Shown here piece after piece: positions 55,481 through 64,000 of a stretch of 64,000 bases of DNA. Each line of letters opens with the position of its first letter. Position 1 is the stretch's first letter. The translations under genes and the position numbers were made by a program. Source of the DNA: Trissonchulus latispiculum (Eukaryota; Nematoda; Enoplea; Enoplida; Ironidae); contig JASAND010010586.1 in the NCBI GenBank assembly GCA_030248195.1, positions 61,835 through 125,834 of the forward strand. The letters are read 5' to 3'. The notes beneath the pieces are model-generated. The model was not told the origin of the DNA. It ran no database searches and was given only the letters and a program-made list of their open reading frames with translations.

Positions 55481-56760
55481 TTTAACTGTTCAAAATGTGC
55501 GGCTAGCGTAAGCCGTTGTGACAATTTGAGACACCATGAAAAATGCACCCTATGAATACAGATAATTTGTTTGTTTGTACATACTATGGTAAAACCTTTG
55601 TACCAAAACATGGTTTGATAAACGTTATCAGTTTCACAACAACCCAACGAGCGATGTGGCAGAAGAAAACCAGTAGCCTTAGGAAAATGAACACTATGCA
55701 ATCAGCAAAATCTCCAAAAAGGTCAATCGCAACTTTACGACTACGATAGAGGACGTGGATATTACGTTCTGCAATTAGGACACACTCAGAGAAAACTATT
55801 TTACGAATAGCTCAAAGACATTTTCGAGAAACTGAAATCTGGCAAATCTGCGTCCGACTGTATAAGAATTGTGTTGTAAAGTTCAGGCCTTAGCTATCCC
55901 ATTGTCATTCTCGTCGTAAATGTTGACGATGTAAGTGTAGATTTAATAATCGAACGACTAGTAAACGTGCTATAAACTCAAACGAAGACTTTTCTTTGGA
56001 CGGTTCCTGTCATCTGAACATGATTAATACTGACGTTTCGGCTGGTGGGAAGGAGGGAAGGAGCAAGTCAGAAGTTCGGCAGCTGCTGTCCAAGGAAAAA
56101 CGAAGTGTAATACGAATTAAAATGTTGATGATCTTTGTCTGGCACGAGCGCTTGTCGTTGGCATTCACATAACTAAATACGATAAGTCATTATGGAACGA
56201 AGCCTTGATATTTACAAAATCCTCTCATGGCCTTCAATATGAGATGGCCATAAACAGTGGTATAACCGAAGTTCAGCACATTCAAAAGGTACTGACCCAG
56301 GGCCAAATCAACCCTTTTCTCTTCCGATCAATATGGACAGCGATTATTTCAGGAGCCACATCGCTCAAACAAACGTTGTAAATCTGCTTACGAGGACAGT
56401 CATTATGACGTTATACAAAAAATTCTTGGATTTTTCAATACATCTTATTTCTGCATCAAATGCGGAAAAGGATATGACAATTCTCATCGTTCTACAAATG
56501 CCAGTCCTTTTTGCAAGAAGTGCCCATGTCCTGCAGCTGCTGCTGCTCCTGCTCTATATTTATTATGCAATAGAGCTTGGGCAACCAGTGAATGGTTTGA
56601 ACATCATAAAAAAAACTGCGTCAGACGTATAAGAAGTGTGTATGCAACAAAGTTTTGGACAAATAACAAATATTTGGATCCAGACAAACATTTTTGAGGG
56701 TTAAGTCAGTGTAGAATTTGTCGAATTTGGAATAACGATCATAATCATACATGCTATATA
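55481..56760 (+). pseudogene. Polinton/Maverick-like DNA polymerase B, N-terminal region, decayed
   Basis: A plus-strand series of frames shows FNCSKCAASVSRCDNLRHHE (a C2HC-type finger, 55,481 on), then DDLCLARALVVGI near 56,128, GITEVQHIQKVL near 56,260, and HYDVIQKILGFFNTSYFCIK at 56,401 followed by a cysteine-rich cluster (KCGKGYDN, CKKCPCP, WFEHHKKNC). It ends with CRICRIWNNDHNHTC at 56,710-56,754. This order (CLARALVV, then a short block, then HYDVI plus Cys clusters) is what I know from the region before the exonuclease/polymerase core of family-B polymerases of Polinton-type elements in animals. Multiple stops and frameshifts show it is dead. The polymerase core is not found downstream. 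No integrase or capsid gene is visible nearby. Assignment is from motif memory, not a search. Confidence 0.6.
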
Positions 56761-57652
56761 GAACTCCATCGATTAAAAACAGTACCGTTCACTACCATTA
56801 TTTCTACATCGAAGCTGTACAAGATTTAATCACACGCACTCCAAATCTACTAATATTGCACAACCTGTTCATATATAATTTTGCAATGAGAAACTTGCCA
56901 TGCCTTAAACATGGTTCTGAATAGATTCACTTCCAACATCAATGAAACAAATAAATATTACAAATACCATTTAACATAAACAGTTATCTGTAAAAAAGGT
57001 ATTTTCGTAACAATGCTTGTACATGTTTAGCTATAGAATGATTGGCATTGAATGCATATCCTTATTTAAGAAACACAACTGTACCTTGTACATATACTAT
57101 GTCATTAAGGAAAAGCTGAATACATTCTGTTATAACTAAAGCAATACCATCAACAAAAACGCTCTTTTATTTAGGCCCCAACATATATAAACAATTAGAT
57201 TAATGCAACTACGATAACATGAAGCGTCTGTAAATAAGTTGTCAAATTGACAACTAAATGTAAATAATTGTCCACGACTTGAAGTAGGGTTTTATATAGA
57301 TATATGTAATGAAGTTAGCAAGATCCAAGACACGATCTGTTGTAAGCTCTAATCTTTCAGTTACACGGAAGGTCAGCACGTCTGCTCGCAATGAAACAGA
57401 CTTAAGCACCAGATCTCTGAAAGGCGGTGTTCCAGAATCAGAGATTCTCTGCAGCCAACCTAGGTCAGGGTCTTTGGTGGTGAGTTCGTTTGACGCTCCT
57501 GATTTCCATATGAATAGCAAGCGGGGTCAGCACTTGCTTCTGATCAACAGCACTGGATTTAGATGACTTCGACAGCTGTTTCTTCTACTTAGAGATTGCC
57601 AGGAAAACTTACTTATGCTGATTCAGTCGTGGATCCCTGTGATTAATGGTTG
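56761..57652. other. Non-coding interval
   Basis: No gene is seen. Overlapping ORFs on both strands at 57,254-57,566 are short and unsupported. Confidence 0.4.
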
Positions 57653-57770
57653 AACGGTAAACGTACCGTATTCGAAGGCAAACGCGCCTTTATCCGCTTG
57701 TAGTAAGACTCAACGGTAAACGCACCGTATTCGAAGGCAAACGCGCCTTTATTGCTTGTGATAAGACTCA
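57653..57770. repeat. Two-copy 59-bp tandem repeat
   Basis: aacggtaaacg followed by accgtattcgaaggcaaacg and cgcctttat occurs at 57,653 and 57,712. Confidence 0.8.
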
Positions 57771-58734
57771 GTAACTAGCACACAACTGATTTAATGAAAT
57801 CAATACAATTATAATTATTACAATTTGTGCGTTCAATAAGAAAACTGTTACAATATAAACGGTTCAGATATAATATAATGTGATACAGTACAATTTTACT
57901 GTACCAGAGTTGCCAGATACTTTCCCTTTTGGTTATTATTAATATTATTCCAATTTGGAATAATATTACTGACTTTGGTTAGGTTATAGGGACAAGGTCG
58001 ATACTCTCTAACGCCTTTTACACCGTTCTACTCTATTAACTCTTCCTACAGACTACTCAACTCAAGTTCCCTATATGCTATGTGTTACCCTATATGCTTG
58101 TGCTTTGTTACTCTTTATACGTCCCCTTACAATAGGACTGTCAGACTAGTATCACAATAAGCTACTTTACTAAAGATTAACCTAGGGTCGGTCTTTGGAT
58201 GAGCCCCCGAAAGTCGGTCACCGCTTTCGCTCCGACACACGGTTCAGGGATGTTATGTGAGATAGAAATTTGAGGAAGTCGAAACAGTTGGGAGTTGGGA
58301 AGACCTTCCTTACTTATTCCTAATTAGATCTAGATTAATACAGTTATACAACAACGGTCTTCTGATCTTCTGGTCTTCTGGAAGGGAATCAAAACAGCGA
58401 GGCCGGGATAGCGTTTCGGGTTTTGCAGAAGATTGACATTTTCAAGTTGAAAATGGGTTAGAGTTATTTTTGGGCTTAGGAGATAACGAAAGTTCACTCT
58501 GTATTGATTAAACCGGATTCCCCAACTTGATCAGGTTTGGTCTGTTGCTGTCTCTGCCGTGGTCTACTCTACAAGATCATTCAGCTTCCAATGTACCTTC
58601 GCTAGACTGACTCGGACTGATACAATTCACTGATAATCACTTTCCAACTGACTAGGTCCTTCTCCGGACAACACTGATAACCAATAATCTGACTGAATCA
58701 AGGTTTTAAAGTGGGTCCACCGTACTGGAATCTC

Positions 58735-58835
58735 GGATGCAAACTTCGGCAGGACAGGGCTTCTTTCCGCACCTGAATCAAATGGGTTAAAACCCAGTAC
58801 AAGGTTGCGGTGCGGGAATCGAACCCAGCAACCAT
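58735..58835 (-). repeat. SINE-like fragment with B-box
   Basis: The minus strand reads GGTTGCTGGGTTCGATTCCC then GCACCGCAACC, containing a good RNA polymerase III B-box (GGTTCGATTCC). No A-box at proper spacing is seen, so it is a tRNA-like remnant at most. Confidence 0.35.
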
Positions 58836-60346
58836 TACTCGTTCTTTTGCTTTCCATTTCAAAGTGTGCATTTTGGGCCCCATTTGAACTAGTGAGTTGA
58901 CAAAATGACTCAAAATCATTGGTTATTGCCTTTTTGACAATGTTAACCATTTCCTGTAATTTCTTGTCACCGAATGAGCCTTCTTGGCCGTTTTAGGTTG
59001 TATTTCGTTGAATTTGGTTGAATTTGGCCTAAATCCTTGCTTGGACGAAATGATTCGTTATGTTCCTATTTCTTGGACCCAATTGGGCCTGATTGAACTT
59101 GCAATTGGGCGAAACAACCCTTAAAACGCACATAAAATTCACTGTTTGCGCCTTATTTGAAAATTCGCTTGCTTCTACCTTTTTTCTCGCACAAACCGGG
59201 CCGTCTGGGCCCTTTTAGATTAATACGAACAGATTCTGACAGAAGTTCGCAGGTTCTCTGGGGCAGACAAAATGACTGAACAATACTTGCATTTCTGGCC
59301 TGGTTTTGGCCCAATTTCGCTTATTTGCCACGGGAACTAGGCTTATTTCCCGTGGTCCGCTGATTATCCTGAACAATATTCGAAACTTGATATTTTGGGT
59401 GAATTTCGGATATTGGAAGATGGTCACTTGCTACATAAGTACTGTAATATGATTAATTAATGCTTATCTACTTATTTCTAAAGCTTACGTAATACTAGAC
59501 TAAAGTTTTAATAATAATTGGTTGTTTTGGTCTTAAAGCCCTATAGTTAACTATTTTCTTGTTTAGACTAATTGATCGGCTTTGAATTGAAAGTAACTGG
59601 CTGATTTTGAGTAAGTTTTCGCATATTAATTTTTAGTCAGTTGATGCCAAAAATGCAAAAACTCACTCACTCACTGTCTCAGCAGCCATTCTACGCAGTC
59701 CCTACTTACCGACTTACCGACCTACCGAACCACTTCTACTTCTAAATCTACCCCCACCTATCCTAGTGCCCTAACAGGGGACGTACCGAACCCCTATTCG
59801 ATCCGGCGCTGGCAACCCCAGCAGCCAGCCGAGTGGAAGTCGCACGTACAACCACCCTTTCACACGATCACATGTCAGTACTCGTGCAAAACTGGCATAT
59901 AGATTAGCAAAACTTTGATGAACACGGATTTGAACAAAAGTTACATATTCTTGTAGGGCTTGAAAACCAGAACATTTTTTACGCTTACAGTACCGAAAAA
60001 TATTCAATGATTAGTGAGAAAAACATAATTAAAGTTAAGTAATACCTGCGCAGATTGGGTTCTGCGCAGGCTTAACATTTCTGTGTTAACGTTAACTCGG
60101 TTGTGCTAATTGGTTAATGAAAATTAATTGGGGTAAGAGTTACATCATTTTGTAGAGCTTGAAGAGCTGAACATTTTCCTTTTTAAAACAGATCAAACCG
60201 TCCAGCTGTTCGTGAGAAAATCATGATCAAAGTTTATGCCTACATATGCGTAATTTGTACATACAGTGTATTAGTTCAATACACACATGTGCTGCTTTGC
60301 CAAATTGCTACGGTACATAAGCTAGCTTTGACTAGCTCTAGTTACA
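58836..60346. other. Non-coding interval
   Basis: No gene. A perfect 9-bp hairpin (CCTGCGCAG...CTGCGCAGG) is at 60,045-60,070. Segments 59,930-60,035 and 60,135-60,235 are weakly similar to each other (acataattaaagtt, tcatgatcaaagtt). Confidence 0.4.
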
Positions 60347-60419
60347 ACCCGTGTGGCTCAACTGGATGAGCACTGGATTCTTCATCCAGAGGTTCTGAGT
60401 TCGAATCTCAGCACGGGTT
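60347..60419 (+). tRNA. tRNA-like gene, anticodon CTT (Lys) by position
   Basis: 73 nt fold as a full cloverleaf: acceptor ACCCGTG/CACGGGT, D-stem GCTC/GAGC, anticodon stem CTGGA/TCCAG with loop TTCTTCA, five-base variable loop, T-arm CTGAG-TTCGAAT-CTCAG. The A-box TGGCTCAACTGG fits consensus exactly. The B-box AGTTCGAATCT is close, with compensating A-T ends. A TTTT terminator lies at 60,426-60,429. By position the anticodon is CTT (Lys), but base 37 is C, where purine is expected, and the discriminator is T, which is unusual for Lys. It may be a functional tRNA, a divergent pseudogene, or the head of a tRNA-derived repeat. No CCA is encoded, as usual in eukaryotes. Confidence 0.75.
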
Positions 60420-60429
60420 TATTTCTTTT

Positions 60430-62268
60430 CTCTGAATTTGGTTCATTCTTTTGCGTTTTAAAACTGAACATTATAACCGACATAATTTAAGCAATGAAAG
60501 CTGCGAACCCTGAACTAATAACCCTTTTAAACAAGATAATTGATATGCTTATCCTTGACTAAAACTACACCGAATAAACACATTTCTAGCTAGTAATCTA
60601 CCAGCACCACACAACTAGAATTGCTTTCCTGGATTGAAACTAAATGACCTGTAAATCCGCTAATCGGACGTTTACTGTGAAATACTTAATTGTACATTAT
60701 CCCTGTTATAATTCCGACTCGGCTAGTTCTGGATTCCATGAATGCGGCTCATCCGTCCCATAATCGAAGGGCTACCTACACGGATGACTGGAAATCCAAC
60801 AGGCCTACAGACCTAATTCGGGGTCCCCGTGACCCTAGGCTGCTAGGCTGCAGCATCTGCTTTAGACCACTGAATGTACCAATATCCGTGCAAAATTCGC
60901 ACTACATTTACTCCAAAATTAACAGTTTCGCGTCAAACATACGTCTAGGTTTTAAGCAACATAAATCCCTAGTTATTTACGATTAAAGGGACAAATTGCT
61001 ACTCAATTTGGCCCAGTTCCTGCCTAATATCTGAGTATTTTCGCTTTCATTCTGGCATTTCCAAGACCCTTATCGAACAAAGGACGTTTACATGGTATGT
61101 CCTCATTCACACTCACAATTACACAATTTCTGTCTACAATTCACCTGTAGAAATGGGGCTAAACTTGGAACCTTACAATCCATAAGGAGTTTACCCAAGT
61201 AGCCAATTCTAAGTAAATTTAGGGATCACATTCACGCAACAGTTATGTGAACAACTAAATAACATAATACAAATCCTGATACTTCCCTATCTAAATCTAT
61301 CTACCCTTTGTATGCACATGTTGTCTTATTTTGAGATTAACCGACCTCCATCTTCAGTTTAAAATTCGTAAACTTTGTAATTTTGACAGAAATTGAGAAC
61401 TTTGGAACTTTGATAATTTTCCGGGAAAGCTGAACGAGCAATAATTGCTCAGGCAATTATTACCACAAGAACAAAGTTATACACATTTTCCGCTAAGGAC
61501 AGCTTCTGCATAATTAGTTTAACCGGGGGAAGTCGGCCATTCCCCCGCAAAACAGCTAGATAATTAATAATTAAAACGATTCTTGGGTTTTCGAATCCTA
61601 ATAGTTTTAGACTAGCCGACCTACACAAAATTACACAAGCAGATAAGTACAGACAATACTTCTTTTGCACATGATAGCACCTATTTTTTAACAATTATGG
61701 CCGGCAATTCCTAATTGCCGGTTGTGGGGAGAAACTGTCCTAATCTAGCTCAGTTCTGATTTGAGGTCGTAACCAAGGGACCTCCTATCTCAACTCAGGG
61801 GAGGGTCCCCACTCAAAATCCCAATTCTTTACAAAACCCCGAAAAATGCATATAAAAGTAAAATTTGGGCATAAAGCCCCTACTAGAAATTAAAGGCCAG
61901 TTAGGCCGTGGCTTGGTCAAATGAACTACTTTAAGTTAAGGCCCGAAGGCCAAGAAAAAATGAGTTTTTTAGGCCAAAAGGGGCCTCTTCAGGATTCCTA
62001 CCCTTGTGTTCCTAGTGTGTAAATTTGGCCGAGCATAATACGCTCAAGTGGCCCTCAGCATGTGGTGTTGCTTCGTGTTGGCTCAGATCATCTCCTCAGA
62101 CCTGTGTGGGTCAGAGGAGGTCCTAACTCGCGTTCCTATGGGGGGAGAAATGCGTTGGGGATTCTCCGGCCAAAACGCTGGCACACCAGGAGAGCTCATT
62201 TTAGAGGGGGGATACACGACCTCTCTCGATCGGAGCTGAAGCAACACTGACTAAAATTTTGAATTTTC
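60430..62268. other. Non-coding interval with short perfect palindromes
   Basis: No gene is recognised. CCGGCAATT-CCT-AATTGCCGG (61,701-61,721) and gagcaataattgctc (61,436-61,450) are perfect inverted repeats. Confidence 0.4.
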
Positions 62269-62365
62269 CAGTGAGCTGACAGGAGTCTGACAGCTCACTG
62301 AAGCTTTGACCTTTGGGCGGACCTCTTTGATTTGAGGGAGAGCTTCCAGAAGTTTCTGGAAGCTC
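62269..62365. repeat. Two adjacent perfect hairpins
   Basis: CAGTGAGCTG with its inverse CAGCTCACTG at 62,269-62,300 (12-nt loop), and GAGCTTCCAGA with its inverse at 62,340-62,365 (4-nt loop). They could be terminator-like, small-RNA precursor or recombination structures; function is unknown. Confidence 0.7.
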
Positions 62366-64000
62366 CCTATATTGAAACATGCGCCCGACGCGGGCTGGCG
62401 AAGCAGCTGGTCCGTTGGAGGCGAGATTAATGAGGAAAAGGAATTATGGCCCTCCAACTGACCCTTTTTTGATGATTTTCCCAAGCTGAATTTTGGGGAA
62501 ACTTTCTGTACTTTTTGGTTAACACGTAAAGGTAACCAAAGGGGAAATTCCCTGCTTAAAAATTAATTTTCATGAATCGAAACATGAAATAGTACGAAAT
62601 AAAGGCCTCTCGGGGCCCATTATGTTAAAATAAATATTAAGTGCCAATTTGACCATAGTATTTAGTAAATTTTATGTTTATTATTTTTAGGCGCTTCCTT
62701 GTTTCCAAGCCCCTTTCTTTCCTCCTGAGGCTTGACCTTTCGGCCGAAAACAAGGGAAGCCGCTCGTTAATCCTAGCAACAATTGCTCTCCCTTATTGGA
62801 ACTCAGAGTTTCTACCTGAGAAGACAAGAGGGCAATTGTTGCGCAAAACTTGTGCATACAAAGAATTACGTTATTTTTAGCTAACTGAAAATTGGATACT
62901 ATTATTCTACGTACGAAACTACCTAGGCTAACTAACTTTTATTTTATTCTATTTATTTTGGAGGGAGCTAAGCCCCCTCCGAACCTATTTTCACACCTAA
63001 GGTGTATACTAACTATTTCTCTGCGAGGCAATTCTTGTTGGGAAAGGGCCAACAGAGGCCCAGAAGAATGAATGAAAAGTGAATGGGCGTAACAACACGT
63101 GATTGTTGCGTTTTGTTATAAAGGTCGCAAAAGGCCAACATTACAAAATAAAGACGTAACTACCCAAAACTTCTTTGGCCTATAACTTTCGCATTATTAG
63201 GAATTAAGAAACCGGGTTTGGATTTTCGGAACCAGAAAAGAATTGCCTTTCAGATGAGCCTAAGTTATATTTTCAACCAAAATCTCAAAATTTAACCAAA
63301 TACTACCTAATTGTCACAGATTAAACCTAACTAACACGTTTTAACATCAGTTATAGCTGTTTCATGCATCCAGCTAACGAGTTATGACCTTTTATTAAAC
63401 CATCTTCCAATATTTGCGCTTATTAGCAATGTGAAACGTTTTTAAACAGAGTTCTCCTGTTAAATTACTAGTTATTTTGCAATACTTTTCTTTAGGTCCA
63501 TTTTCTTCACTAATTTTAAACTGCTTTAATTGACTTTTGATGTGCTTCTTGACAATGGGAGGCCTTATTCGTGGCCTGGGAAAAGTACCGACTCATCCGT
63601 TACGTAAGAAAAGTGATGATTGGGCCTGTTACTGACCCGGGAAGGGTAACGACCCCTCCGTTATTGATTAATAAACCTGATTAATCCTTATTTTGGTGCG
63701 TTTTCCTAATGTTCCATGCGTTATTAACTAACTGGACCGAGTTACACGTTGATGCTTATTTTCCTATTAAAATCGGAACCTGTGTCCCTATTCGTGAATT
63801 TCTGAGTGTTTTGAACCGACTGGCAACTCTGGTATTAACATGATTACCAATAAACACAATAATTGCTTGGACGTTCACATACCACATTCCAGGTTCTGAG
63901 CAACAGATTTTCGCAAAATATCGCAATAAACATTTCCACTTCAGATCACAATCCATGATTTACTGAATTTTCTTAACTTTTTGAGTTTTAATTCATCCGT
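62366..64000. other. Non-coding interval to the right edge
   Basis: No gene. Two related short segments, actgacccgggaagggtaac with acccctccgtta (63,630-63,664) and gtggcctgggaaaagtaccg with actcatccgtta (63,572-63,603), form a degenerate two-copy repeat of about 58 bp. The inverted repeat tggcaactctggta at 63,821-63,834 mirrors 57,902-57,915. Confidence 0.4.

Overview
The window is eukaryotic, most likely from an invertebrate animal. It is AT-rich and almost entirely non-coding apart from transposable elements. It holds LTR retrotransposons, a Penelope-like element, a LINE 3' end, DNA transposons, long microsatellites and one tRNA-like gene. There is no bacterial gene organisation. I cannot name the species, and I recognise no single-copy host gene with confidence.

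Region 1 (1 to about 9.3 kb, minus strand) is a Ty3/Gypsy-type LTR retrotransposon with open gag-protease and pol frames. Its primer-binding site is at 8852-8869. Its other LTR lies outside the left edge. Region 2 (9.3-24.15 kb, plus strand) is a decayed Gypsy-type element. Its Gag remnant runs directly into an envelope-like glycoprotein, and a 5'-truncated reverse transcriptase/RNase H follows the envelope instead of preceding it. The envelope-like gene is split by a complete younger LTR element on the minus strand (11,090-21,078). That insertion has 638/637-bp LTRs, a PBS, a polypurine tract and a 4-bp CCGT target duplication. It encodes Gag and protease, but I find no reverse transcriptase in it. 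A diverged fragment of the same family lies at 52.2-53.55 kb.

Region 3 (24.2-33.85 kb) contains a LINE 3' fragment, a Penelope-like reverse transcriptase, and three tandem copies of a 1.85-1.9-kb unit. The unit joins part of the Penelope element to a Thr/Ser-rich coding segment with a 45-bp minisatellite. The middle copy looks like an unequal-crossover hybrid of the outer two.

Region 4 (33.9-64 kb) is non-coding sequence with DNA transposons: a hAT-like element with an 8-bp target duplication (38,663-40,787), a TTAA-flanked element (36,460-37,527), a GC-rich TIR element (35,110-35,745), and a TIR element filled with about 160-bp tandem repeats (48.8-50.9 kb). It also has a 491-bp uninterrupted CA microsatellite, a decayed Polinton/Maverick-like DNA polymerase B fragment (55.48-56.76 kb) and a tRNA cloverleaf (60,347-60,419). 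One possible host exon lies near 43.45 kb. The window is best read as a graveyard and nursery of nested mobile elements.
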